Assembly: GCF_001428665.1 (NCBI RefSeq) | Contig: NZ_LMIJ01000011.1 | Location: 871,831-913,669, forward strand | DNA: 41,839 nt | Direction of reading: 5' to 3' | Origin: Acidovorax sp. Root219 | GTDB lineage: Bacteria > Pseudomonadota > Gammaproteobacteria > Burkholderiales > Burkholderiaceae_C | Part shown: piece after piece, positions 1-7,624 of the stretch | Layout: each line of letters opens with the position of its first letter | How positions within the stretch are numbered: position 1 is the stretch's first letter | Position numbers and translations under genes: made by a program | The notes under the pieces: generated by a model | The model's database searches: none | Told to the model about the DNA's origin: nothing | What the model saw: only the letters and a program-made list of their open reading frames with translations

Positions 1-84
1 CAGTCGGGCGTGTTCGGCAGCCCAGCATCCCTGCGCAGCGCCCAGTCGATTGGCCCGGCCAGCCGGCTGGTAATCGGCATGTAA
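1..84 (+). CDS. possible C-terminal end of an upstream gene (partial)
   Basis: Frame 1 is open from the window edge to a TAA at 82-84 and gives 27 residues ending in RLVIGM. Its third codon positions are about 85% G or C, as in neighbouring genes. The opposite strand could also start a protein at position 80 (MPITSRLAGP...), but its third positions are only about 63% GC, so I prefer the plus-strand reading. No family is recognisable from so short a fragment. Confidence 0.3.
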   Translation, partial: QSGVFGSPASLRSAQSIGPASRLVIGM

Positions 85-140
85 CCGCTTTCGTGTGAAA
101 ATTGAAATTCGATTACATAACCGACGAAAGAGACAAGCCC

Positions 141-1577
141 ATGCAAACCCGCCGCGCCACCAAGATCGTTGCCACCCTGGGCCCCGCATCGAGCGATCCG
201 CAACTGCTGGAGGCGATGATCCGTGCGGGCGTCAATGTGGTGCGCCTGAACTTCAGCCATGGCAAGGCGCAGGACCACATCGACCGGGCCACCACCGTGC
301 GCGCCGCTGCCCAGCGTGCGGGGCGCGAGGTGGCCATCATGGCCGACCTGCAGGGCCCCAAGATCCGCGTCGGCAAGTTTGCCGAGGGCAAGGTGCAGTT
401 GGTGTCGGGCGCCCCGTTCGTGCTCGATGCCTCGCGCACCGAGCCCGGTGACAACGATGGCGTGGGGCTCGACTACAAGGAGCTGCCGCGCGACGTGAAG
501 GCCGGTGACGTGCTGCTGCTCAACGACGGCCTGATCGTGCTCACCGTCGATGCCGTGCGCGGCGAAGAGGTGCTCACCACCGTGAAGATCGGCGGCGAAC
601 TGTCCAACAACAAGGGCATCAACAAGCAGGGCGGCGGCCTCACGGCGCCGGCCCTCACGGCCAAGGACATGGAGGACATCCGCACCGCGATGAGCTTCCA
701 GGCCGACTACGTGGCCGTGAGCTTTCCCAAGAACGCGACCGACATGGAGATGGCACGCCAGCTGTGCAACGTGGCGGCCTCCGAGTACCGCCACAAGCCG
801 GGCCTGATCGCCAAGATCGAACGCGCCGAGGCCATCCCGCACCTGGAAGCCATCCTGCGCGTGAGCGACGGCATCATGGTGGCCCGTGGTGACCTGGCCG
901 TGGAAGTCGGCAACGCGGCGGTGCCAGCGCTGCAAAAGAAGATGATCCGCATGGCGCGCGACCTGGACAAGGTCGTGATCACCGCCACGCAGATGATGGA
1001 GAGCATGATCACCAACCCCGTGCCCACGCGCGCCGAGGTCAGCGACGTGGCCAACGCCGTGCTCGATGGAACCGATGCCGTGATGCTCAGCGCCGAGACC
1101 GCAGCCGGCAAGTACCCGCTGGAAACGGTGATGGAGATGGCTACCATCTGCGCCGCCGCCGAAGCCGCCGAAGACCACCCGCTGGACGCCGACTTCACCG
1201 GCCAGACCTTTGGCCGCATCGACCAGTCCATTGCCATGGGCGCGCTGTTCACGGCCCATCACCTGGGCGCCAAGGCCATCGTGGCCATGACCGACAGCGG
1301 CGCCACGGCGCTGTGGATGAGCCGCCACCGCATCCACATCCCCATCTACGCCCTCACGCCCAAGGTGGCCACGCAGCGCAAGATGGCCATGTACCGCAAT
1401 GTGCGCCCGCTGCTGATGGATACCAGCGCTGACCGCGACACCGCGCTGGAGCAGGCCGAAGGCCACCTCAAGACGCGCAACATCGTGCAGAAGGGCGACG
1501 TCTACGCCATTACCTGCGGCGAGCCCATGGGGGCGCCGGGTGGCACCAACATGCTGAAGATCTGCCGCGCGAGCTGA
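141..1577 (+). CDS. pyk: pyruvate kinase
   Basis: Converts phosphoenolpyruvate and ADP to pyruvate and ATP, the last step of glycolysis, in the cytosol. The 478-residue length is normal for bacterial pyruvate kinases. Visible signatures are TKIVATLGPAS at the N-terminus, RLNFSHG near residue 35, the active-site stretch IAKIERAEA, MVARGDLAVE, and ITATQMMESM. I chose the ATG at 141, which has an AAAGAGA ribosome-binding site just upstream. A TTG at 102 would add 13 residues with no family match. The gene is followed by a minus-strand gene, so it probably forms its own transcription unit. Two TAACCG words (82-87, 118-123) lie upstream and resemble repeats in front of fba. Confidence 0.97.
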   Translation: MQTRRATKIVATLGPASSDPQLLEAMIRAGVNVVRLNFSHGKAQDHIDRATTVRAAAQRAGREVAIMADLQGPKIRVGKFAEGKVQLVSGAPFVLDASRTEPGDNDGVGLDYKELPRDVKAGDVLLLNDGLIVLTVDAVRGEEVLTTVKIGGELSNNKGINKQGGGLTAPALTAKDMEDIRTAMSFQADYVAVSFPKNATDMEMARQLCNVAASEYRHKPGLIAKIERAEAIPHLEAILRVSDGIMVARGDLAVEVGNAAVPALQKKMIRMARDLDKVVITATQMMESMITNPVPTRAEVSDVANAVLDGTDAVMLSAETAAGKYPLETVMEMATICAAAEAAEDHPLDADFTGQTFGRIDQSIAMGALFTAHHLGAKAIVAMTDSGATALWMSRHRIHIPIYALTPKVATQRKMAMYRNVRPLLMDTSADRDTALEQAEGHLKTRNIVQKGDVYAITCGEPMGAPGGTNMLKICRAS

Positions 1578-1617
1578 GCAGGTCCTGGCGGCAGGCCTCC
1601 AGGCCTGCCGCTGCGCT

Positions 1618-2229
1618 TCACCGTTCGCTCTCGTGGCGTTCCGCGGCCGGCATTCGCGGCAAGAGCGGCCCTTGCTGCAGCAGGGCTGCGCTGCCGATGG
1701 CCTCTGTCCGAAAGCCGTCCAGTGCCAGCCCTGCGCGATGGGCGGCCCAGGCGCCCAGCATTCCGGTGAGTGCACCCGCCAGCACGTCGGACGGGAAATG
1801 CACGCCCAGGCAGACGCGGCTCCAGGCGATGGCCAGCGCGGCGGTCCATGCCACGCCAGCCGCCCATGGCATCCGGCCCAGTGACAGGGCCGCAGCCAGT
1901 GCAAAAGCGCCTGCTGCATGCAGGCTCGGAAAACCCGCCCGGGCGGCGTGATCGATCCATTGCATGCCCAGTCCCAACTGGGCTGGTCGCGGGGCCTGAA
2001 CGCCATGGCGCAGCGCTTGTGCGCCCACCCACGCCAGCGCCATGCCTGCAAATGCACTCAATACGGCGCGCCGCTGCCGGCCTGTCCCCAGGGCCACGAT
2101 GGCCGCAAGCCACGCAGCCATGGCCAGTGGCAGTGATTGGGATATCCAGCGGGCAGCCGCCACCACGCCCGCAGGGGTATCCACGCTGGCATTCAGCGAC
2201 TGGAACAAGTCGAGCTCAAGAGGCAGCAT
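1618..2229 (-). CDS. PAP2-family membrane phosphatase (undecaprenyl-diphosphatase-like)
   Basis: A 203-residue integral membrane protein of the PAP2 (type 2 phosphatidic acid phosphatase) superfamily. The three-part catalytic signature is visible: R74-x6-R81-P82 (the usual first Lys is Arg), PSLH at 101-104, and S137-R138-x5-H144-x3-D148. Members remove phosphate from lipid phosphates such as undecaprenyl diphosphate, with the active site on the periplasmic face. Several hydrophobic segments span the N-terminal 150 residues. Its start overlaps the end of the second PAP2 gene by 14 bases, so the two are probably co-transcribed. The exact lipid substrate cannot be read from the sequence. Confidence 0.85.
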   Translation of the reverse strand: MLPLELDLFQSLNASVDTPAGVVAAARWISQSLPLAMAAWLAAIVALGTGRQRRAVLSAFAGMALAWVGAQALRHGVQAPRPAQLGLGMQWIDHAARAGFPSLHAAGAFALAAALSLGRMPWAAGVAWTAALAIAWSRVCLGVHFPSDVLAGALTGMLGAWAAHRAGLALDGFRTEAIGSAALLQQGPLLPRMPAAERHESER

Positions 2230-2977
2230 GGGAGGACTCCTCTGCGGGCAATGAGTGAGAGAACTGCAGGCGAGGGCGCAAGCTGGACATTGCCAGGTCG
2301 CACAGCCAACCGGTGGTCCAGCACAGCCAGCCCGTCCAAAGGGTGTGGCTCATGAAATGAGCGCCTCTGACCTGCTGGGCCAAACCCAGAATCAGGCCCG
2401 CCAGCAGTGAACCGGACAGCCACCAGCGTGCGGCGGTGGGTTGCTTGCGGCGCAGCGCAAAGTAGCCGCCGACGAATGCAAACCCGGCGGAAGCGTGGCC
2501 GGCGGGAAAGCAACGGCCACCGCCCCCGTCGAGTACGCCCCAGGCCCAGTGCGATGCATAGCGCGCGACACCGCCGAACTCGGACAGATCCCAGGGGCAG
2601 CTCGTGGCGCTGAGGTTCTTGGCGATGCTGACCACTGCCAGTGCCAGCAGTGCACTGAGGGCCATCTGCAGCCGCTCACTTGCGTCGATGCGCCGCAGTA
2701 CGCCCCTGGGCCACCACACACTCAACGCCAGCAGCAGCACCAGCACCCAGCCCAGGCGGCGTGCGCCTTCATGGAGCACGTGCACGAAGAACCACTGGTC
2801 GCGCCAGGGGAAACCTGTGGAGTCGCCAAAGGCATGCGCCAGCGTGAGATCCTGCCCCAGCACATCCCATGCGGCCACGCCAACCAGCAGGGCAAGAGTC
2901 CACATGAATGCGTTGCGCTGAAGCGAGGAGGCGGTGCGATGGGATGGGGTGGGGGCGGCTTGCATGGCGTGGAACAT
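2216..2977 (-). CDS. PAP2-family membrane phosphatase
   Basis: A second PAP2-type phosphatase, about 253 residues, of a different subfamily from its downstream neighbour. It shows the K-x7-P motif in KNLSATSCPWD, PAGHAS as the central motif, and RGAHFMSH as the third motif, with five or six hydrophobic segments. This subfamily acts on lipid or lipid A phosphates, but the substrate is not determinable here. The start is uncertain: GTG at 2989 and ATGs at 2977 and 2965 are in frame. The GTG overlaps a regulator-box direct repeat, so I use 2977. It is divergent from a two-component system and may be controlled by it. Confidence 0.82.
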   Translation of the reverse strand: MFHAMQAAPTPSHRTASSLQRNAFMWTLALLVGVAAWDVLGQDLTLAHAFGDSTGFPWRDQWFFVHVLHEGARRLGWVLVLLLALSVWWPRGVLRRIDASERLQMALSALLALAVVSIAKNLSATSCPWDLSEFGGVARYASHWAWGVLDGGGGRCFPAGHASAGFAFVGGYFALRRKQPTAARWWLSGSLLAGLILGLAQQVRGAHFMSHTLWTGWLCWTTGWLCDLAMSSLRPRLQFSHSLPAEESSHAAS

Positions 2978-2988
2978 AAAAGCCGGCA

Positions 2989-3005
2989 CTTAACCCCGTC
3001 TTAAT
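2989..3005. promoter_or_regulatory. QseB/PmrA-type operator, CTTAA-N6-CTTAA
   Basis: A direct repeat CTTAAC-CCCGT-CTTAAT occupies 2989-3005. The CTTAA half-sites repeat with an 11-base period, exactly the pattern known for PmrA boxes (YTTAAK-N5-YTTAAK) and QseB sites. It lies between the divergent PAP2 gene and the response regulator, 40 bases before the regulator ATG. Autoregulation and control of the PAP2 pair is inferred. Confidence 0.65.
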
Positions 3006-3032
3006 GCCCTGGCGGTGGCCGCCTGGCCCGGC

Positions 3033-3038
3033 GACAAT
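3033..3038 (+). promoter_or_regulatory. possible -10 box (GACAAT) of the two-component operon
   Basis: GACAAT sits six bases before the regulator ATG at 3045, which would give a leaderless or nearly leaderless transcript. No good -35 is visible; activation from the upstream CTTAA repeat could compensate. Confidence 0.3.
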
Positions 3039-3044
3039 GGGCCC

Positions 3045-3746
3045 ATGCGAATACTCGTGGTCGAAGACGATGCCGGCATTGCCAGTGGCCTGCGCACCAA
3101 CCTGCTGCAGCGCGGCTATGCAGTGGACGTGTGCGATGGTGTGGCCGGAGCCTGGGCGGCGCTGCGTGCGGAGCGTTTTGATGCGGTGCTCCTGGACCTG
3201 GGGCTTGCCGATGGCGATGGCAGCGATCTGCTGCGCCGCCTGCGCCTGAGTCCGGCGCCTGGTGCGTCCTCTACCCCTGTACTTCCGGACCCGGCCACGC
3301 CGGTGCTCATCGTCACCGCACGCGACCAGATCTACCAGCGCATCGCAGGGCTGGACCAGGGTGCGGACGACTACCTGGTCAAGCCCTTCGACGTGGATGA
3401 GCTGGATGCGCGCCTGCGCGCCTTGTTGCGCCGTGCAGCGGGCAGGGCATCGCCGACCGTCCGGTATGGTGACATCGAGCTCGATCCGGCTGCCCGCACG
3501 ATCCGCCAGTCGGGCAAGCCGGTGGACGTATCGCCCAGGGCGTTTTCGGTGCTGCAGGTGCTGCTGGACGCCAAGGGGCGCGTCCTGTCGCGCCAGCAAA
3601 TCGAAGAGCGGCTGTATGGCTGGGATGCGGCGATCGAGAGCAATGCGGTGGAGGTCCATATCCACCACCTGCGCCGCAAGCTGGGCAGTGATTGCATCCA
3701 GACCATGCGGGGGGTCGGTTACTTCATGCCCCAGGAGGAGCCATGA
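3045..3746 (+). CDS. OmpR-family response regulator (QseB/PmrA type)
   Basis: A 233-residue DNA-binding response regulator. The receiver domain (residues 1-130) has the acidic pair D8-D9, phospho-acceptor D51, the switch Thr in LIVTARD and the conserved Lys in LVKPFD. The C-terminal winged helix (about 140-230) carries NAVEVHIHHLRRKLG and RGVGYFM. A Pro/Ser-rich insertion of about 11 residues follows LRRLR, between helix 3 and strand 4. I chose the ATG at 3045 because MRILVVEDD is the canonical start. The stop overlaps the kinase start (ATGA), which indicates translational coupling. The CTTAA repeat upstream supports assignment to the QseB/PmrA group. Confidence 0.93.
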   Translation: MRILVVEDDAGIASGLRTNLLQRGYAVDVCDGVAGAWAALRAERFDAVLLDLGLADGDGSDLLRRLRLSPAPGASSTPVLPDPATPVLIVTARDQIYQRIAGLDQGADDYLVKPFDVDELDARLRALLRRAAGRASPTVRYGDIELDPAARTIRQSGKPVDVSPRAFSVLQVLLDAKGRVLSRQQIEERLYGWDAAIESNAVEVHIHHLRRKLGSDCIQTMRGVGYFMPQEEP

Positions 3747-5173
3747 GCGGCGCGCCGGGCCGCGCAGAGCCAGCAGGTACCGCGTTGCGCGGTGCAGTGA
3801 CCCCTGCCCTGATCCAGGGGCCAAGGTCCAGGCGGTCCTCGTTGACACGGCAGTTGTTGCTGTGGTCGCTGGGCGCTCTGGCGCTGGTGTGGGGCAGCTT
3901 CGTGTATCTGGGCTACCAGACCGGTGTCCACGAAGCCGATGAGCTGACCGACGGCCACCTGGCCAGCGTGGCGGCGCTGTTGCTCAACCTGCGCGCCACC
4001 GAGGCCGTGGCCGGGCCTCAGATGACCGAGCGGACGGCCACGCCGTGGCTCAAGGCCCATGACTACCAGCAGTCGATCAGCGTCGTGCAGTGGGACGCGC
4101 AGGGGCGGCTGCTGGCCTTGAGCGGTAGCGCGCCCGAGCCCCCCTTCAGCGCCAGCGAGGGTTTTGCCAATCTCACCCTGGGAGCCAAGGGGTCCATGTG
4201 GCGCAGTTTTTCACAGTGGGATGCGGCCAAGGATCGGAAGATCATGGTGCTGCTGGAATTGCGCGAGCGGGACGAACTGGCGCAGGACATTGCCGAGCAA
4301 ATGGTCGAGCCAGGGCTGTGGTTGTTGCCGGTCGTGGCCATTGCGCTGGGGCTGGCGATCCGCAGGGGCCTGCGGCCGTTGTACGACCTCTCGCGGGATG
4401 TCGCGGTGCTCGACCCCGCGAGTGCCGGGCGCCTGACCACGCGCCATGCATGGAGCGAGTTCGAGTCGGTGGTGGCCTCCATCAACACCTTGCTGGAACG
4501 CCAGCAGGCCATGCTGGCGCGCGAGCGCCGCTTGGCCAACGAGGTGGCGCATGAGCTGCGCACGCCCCTGTCGTCGATTGCGCTGCAGGCCGGCGCCCTC
4601 GGCAAGGGACTCGACGCGGACGGACAGGCGCAGGCCGTGGCGCGCATCGGGCAGGACGCCCTGCGCGCCGGCCACGTGCTCAATCAGTTGCTGGCACTGG
4701 CACGTGCCAGCCGGGCCGAACTGCACGACGCCAAGGCGCCGCTGGACCTGGCCGCCATTGGCCGGGCGGTGTGCGCCGACTACGCCCAGGCCGCCTGGCA
4801 GCGGGGCGACGAGATCGCACTGGCCGGGCCGGAGCAGGTGGCCGTGCTGGGCCATTCCGTGCTGCTCGACCTGGCGCTGCGCAACCTGCTGGAGAACGCC
4901 CTCAAGCACACCCCCGAGGGCACACGCATCGCTGTGCAGATGGGGTTTACCGATTCCGGCGCCGCATGGTTCCAGGTCTGTGACGACGGTGCCAGCGGCC
5001 CAGGGTCTCAGCGTGCTGTGCGACCGGCGGACAGCCTGCACCTGGGGCACGAGATCGTACGCCGGGTGGCTGAAGCACACGGCGCGCATTTCGGGCCTGC
5101 ACCGGCTCCTGCGCCCTTTACCACCTGCTACCGGCTGGAATTCGCCGCAACGCCGGTGGCGACGGCCGGGTAA
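3743..5173 (+). CDS. sensor histidine kinase (QseC-like)
   Basis: A 476-residue inner-membrane kinase paired with the preceding regulator. One membrane segment lies near residues 34-55 and a second near 190-210, enclosing a periplasmic sensor. The region after the first segment (GYQTGVHEADELTDGHL) resembles the 2CSK_N sensor of QseC. A HAMP linker, a HisKA domain with H270 in VAHELRTPL, and the N box NLLENALKHTPEGT follow. The ATP lid is unusual: DDGASGPG replaces the usual G1 box, no F box is visible, and LHLGHEIV stands where GLGLxIV is expected. The start ATG at 3743 overlaps the regulator stop and is preceded by AGGAGG at 3733. Confidence 0.9.
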   Translation: MSGAPGRAEPAGTALRGAVTPALIQGPRSRRSSLTRQLLLWSLGALALVWGSFVYLGYQTGVHEADELTDGHLASVAALLLNLRATEAVAGPQMTERTATPWLKAHDYQQSISVVQWDAQGRLLALSGSAPEPPFSASEGFANLTLGAKGSMWRSFSQWDAAKDRKIMVLLELRERDELAQDIAEQMVEPGLWLLPVVAIALGLAIRRGLRPLYDLSRDVAVLDPASAGRLTTRHAWSEFESVVASINTLLERQQAMLARERRLANEVAHELRTPLSSIALQAGALGKGLDADGQAQAVARIGQDALRAGHVLNQLLALARASRAELHDAKAPLDLAAIGRAVCADYAQAAWQRGDEIALAGPEQVAVLGHSVLLDLALRNLLENALKHTPEGTRIAVQMGFTDSGAAWFQVCDDGASGPGSQRAVRPADSLHLGHEIVRRVAEAHGAHFGPAPAPAPFTTCYRLEFAATPVATAG

Positions 5174-5176
5174 AAT
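5171..5176 (+). promoter_or_regulatory. putative -10 box (TAAAAT) for fba
   Basis: TAAAAT overlaps the kinase stop codon and is followed by C, as at purE, purC and leuS in this window. Predicted transcription start is near 5183, giving a leader of about 70 bases. No convincing -35 is visible. Confidence 0.4.
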
Positions 5177-5179
5177 CAG

Positions 5180-5198
5180 GGTTACCAAGCGGTTACCA
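5180..5198 (+). repeat. direct repeat GGTTACCA x2 (11-base period) in the fba leader
   Basis: GGTTACCA occurs at 5180-5187 and again at 5191-5198. The copies are one helical turn apart and lie at the predicted transcription start of fba, which fits an operator. No regulator can be named. Confidence 0.5.
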
Positions 5199-5253
5199 CC
5201 GCCAACTGCCTGTATCCATGGCGCCCCATCAACCCTGAACGGACCTCACGACC

Positions 5254-6318
5254 ATGCCCCTCGTCTCGATGCGCGAACTGCTCGACCACGCCGCTGCCAA
5301 CAGCTACGGCATCCCCGCCTTCAACGTCAACAACCTGGAACAGGTCCAGGCCGTGATGGCGGCCGCCGACGAGGTGGGTGCACCAGTGATCCTGCAGGCC
5401 AGCGCAGGCGCACGCAAGTACGCCGGCGAGCCCTTCATCAAGCACCTGATCCAGGCCGCCGTCGAAGCCTTCCCGCACATTCCCCTGGTGATGCACCAGG
5501 ACCACGGCACCTCGCCCAAGATCTGCGCGGGCGCCATCGACCTGGGATTCGGCTCGGTGATGATGGACGGCTCGCTGATGGAAGACGGCAAGACCCCCTC
5601 GTCCTTTGAATACAACATGGAAGTGACCCGCAAGGTGGTCGACATGGCGCACAAGGTCGGCGTCACCGTGGAAGGCGAACTGGGCTGCCTGGGCAACCTG
5701 GAAACCGGTGAAGCCGGAGAGGAAGACGGCATCGGCGCCGAAGGCAAGCTCGACCACAGCCAGATGCTGACCGACCCCGAGGAAGCCGCCGTGTTCGTGA
5801 AGGCCACGCAGCTTGACGCCCTGGCCATTGCCATCGGCACCAGCCATGGCGCCTACAAATTCAGCCGCAAGCCCACGGGCGACATCCTGGCCATCAGCCG
5901 CGTCAAGGAAATCCACAAGCGCATTCCCAATACCCACCTGGTGATGCACGGCTCCTCCTCGGTGCCTGCCGAGCTGCTGGCCATCATCAACCAGTACGGC
6001 GGCAAGATGAAGGAGACCTACGGCGTGCCGGTCGAGGAGATCCAGGAGGCCATCAAGTACGGCGTGCGCAAGATCAACATCGACACCGACATCCGCCTGG
6101 CCATGACCGGTGCGGTGCGCAAGTTCCTGGCCGAGAACCCCGACAAGTTCGACGCGCGCGAATGGCTCAAGCCCGCACGCGAAGCCGCCAAGCAGGTCTG
6201 CAAGGCCCGCTACCTCGAATTCGGCTGCGAAGGCCAGGGTTCCAAGATCAAGGGCCTGAGCCTGCAGCAGGTGGCCCGGCAGTACGCCGCCGGCACACTG
6301 GCCCAGGTCGTGCACTGA
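5254..6318 (+). CDS. fba: class II fructose-bisphosphate aldolase
   Basis: Cleaves fructose-1,6-bisphosphate to glyceraldehyde-3-phosphate and dihydroxyacetone phosphate, and works in reverse in gluconeogenesis. The 354-residue length fits the class II (zinc-dependent) enzymes of the Calvin-cycle subtype found in betaproteobacteria. Visible zinc and catalytic residues are D83-H84 in VMHQDHG, H198 in GTSHGAYK and H232 in VMHGSSS. Phosphate-binding signatures include [10 protein letters not shown] near the C-terminus. The gene follows the two-component operon after 80 bases but has its own likely promoter and ends in a strong terminator. pyk lies nearby on the same strand, but three unrelated genes separate them. 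Confidence 0.97.
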   Translation: MPLVSMRELLDHAAANSYGIPAFNVNNLEQVQAVMAAADEVGAPVILQASAGARKYAGEPFIKHLIQAAVEAFPHIPLVMHQDHGTSPKICAGAIDLGFGSVMMDGSLMEDGKTPSSFEYNMEVTRKVVDMAHKVGVTVEGELGCLGNLETGEAGEEDGIGAEGKLDHSQMLTDPEEAAVFVKATQLDALAIAIGTSHGAYKFSRKPTGDILAISRVKEIHKRIPNTHLVMHGSSSVPAELLAIINQYGGKMKETYGVPVEEIQEAIKYGVRKINIDTDIRLAMTGAVRKFLAENPDKFDAREWLKPAREAAKQVCKARYLEFGCEGQGSKIKGLSLQQVARQYAAGTLAQVVH

Positions 6319-6335
6319 CCCGGTTCCGCCCCCGC

Positions 6336-6369
6336 AAAGCCCGCCAGCCATGCGCTCGCGGGCTTTTTT
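6336..6369 (+). terminator. rho-independent terminator after fba
   Basis: AAAGCCCGC (6336-6344) pairs with GCGGGCTTT (6358-6366), followed by a run of T to 6369. Confidence 0.85.
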
Positions 6370-6457
6370 CTTGCCCGAAGTGTCTCCTTTGCGATGGGGA
6401 GTTCTCTCTACATCAGGCGAAAGCGGCGGGCATCAAAGTTTCTTCATGTAAGCTCAT

Positions 6458-6485
6458 GGTCAGCAAGTAAGTAATTCCACTGACC
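6458..6485 (+). repeat. inverted repeat GGTCAG...CTGACC in the pnt leader
   Basis: GGTCAG (6458-6463) and CTGACC (6480-6485) enclose 16 bases, just upstream of the AAGGAG ribosome-binding site of pntAA. It could be a small RNA stem or an operator. I see no clear promoter in 6370-6508. Confidence 0.3.
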
Positions 6486-6508
6486 TTACCCCTGAGCAAG
6501 GAGACGAC

Positions 6509-7624
6509 ATGCTGATTGGTGTGCCTGCAGAGTCCATGGCCGGAGAGACCCGGGTCGCGGTGACGCCCGAGACGGTCAAGAAACTCAAGGCCCAGGGCCA
6601 TACCCTGCGCATCGAGGCCGGTGCCGGCATTGCCGCCAGCGTCACCGACGCAGCCTACGAGGCCGCCGGTGCCGAGATCACCGATGCCGCTGGCGCCTGG
6701 GGCGCCGACCTGCTGCTCAAGGTGCGCTGCCCCTCCGAGGCCGAAGCACCGCGCCTGCGTGCTGGCACCACCGTGGTAGGCATGCTCAACCCCTTCGATG
6801 CCGCCGGCCTGCAGCGGCTGGCCACGGCCGGCGTGACGGCCTATGCGCTCGAAGCCGCACCGCGCACCACGCGTGCCCAGAGCATGGACGTGCTGTCCTC
6901 GCAGGCCAACATCGCCGGCTACAAGGCCGTGATGATCGCCGCCGACCGCTACCAGCGCTTCTTCCCCATGCTCATGACCGCCGCCGGCACCGTGAAGGCC
7001 GCGCGCGTGGTGATCCTGGGCGTGGGCGTGGCGGGCCTGCAGGCCATTGCCACGGCCAAGCGCCTGGGCGCCGTGATCGAGGCGTCGGACGTGCGCCCCA
7101 GCGTCAAGGAGCAGGTCGAATCGCTGGGTGGCAAGTTCATCGACGTGCCCTACGAGACCCAGGAAGAAAAGGACGCCGCCGAAGGCGTGGGCGGCTATGC
7201 CCGCCCCATGCCGCAAAGCTGGCTCGACCGCCAGAAGGCCGAGGTGGCCAAGCGCGTGGCCCAGGCCGACGTGGTCATCACCACCGCCCTGATCCCCGGG
7301 CGCGCAGCCCCCGTGCTGGTGACCGAGGAGATGGTCCAATCCATGAAGGCCGGCTCGGTGATCGTCGACATCGCCGCACCCCAGGGTGGCAATTGCCCGC
7401 TCACCGAGCCTGGCAAGACAGTGGTCAAGCACGGCGTGACGCTGGTGGGCGAGACCAATCTGCCGGCCCTGGTGGCGGCCGATGCCTCGTCGCTGTACGC
7501 ACGCAATGTGCTCGACTTCCTCAAGCTCATCATCAACAAGGAAGGCGCCCTGCACATGGACCTGCAGGACGACATCGTGGCCGCCTGCCTGATGGCCCAC
7601 GAAGGCACGGTGAAGCGCGCATGA
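6509..7624 (+). CDS. pntAA: NAD(P) transhydrogenase subunit alpha part 1 (domain I)
   Basis: The NAD(H)-binding domain I of proton-translocating transhydrogenase, which uses the proton motive force to drive hydride transfer from NADH to NADP+. At 371 residues it corresponds to the soluble part of a split alpha subunit. Visible are the dinucleotide-binding GVGVAG at 171-176, TRAQSMDVLSSQANIAGY around 121-138, and GGNCPLTEPG near the C-terminus. AAGGAG is correctly spaced before the ATG. Its stop codon overlaps the start of the next gene (ATGA). Unusually, pntAB does not follow directly: two unrelated genes intervene. Confidence 0.96.
   Translation: MLIGVPAESMAGETRVAVTPETVKKLKAQGHTLRIEAGAGIAASVTDAAYEAAGAEITDAAGAWGADLLLKVRCPSEAEAPRLRAGTTVVGMLNPFDAAGLQRLATAGVTAYALEAAPRTTRAQSMDVLSSQANIAGYKAVMIAADRYQRFFPMLMTAAGTVKAARVVILGVGVAGLQAIATAKRLGAVIEASDVRPSVKEQVESLGGKFIDVPYETQEEKDAAEGVGGYARPMPQSWLDRQKAEVAKRVAQADVVITTALIPGRAAPVLVTEEMVQSMKAGSVIVDIAAPQGGNCPLTEPGKTVVKHGVTLVGETNLPALVAADASSLYARNVLDFLKLIINKEGALHMDLQDDIVAACLMAHEGTVKRA

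Noticed and set aside
102..140. TTG start extending pyruvate kinase by 13 residues
   Set aside because: The extra residues are not typical of the family, and the ATG at 141 has a good ribosome-binding site.
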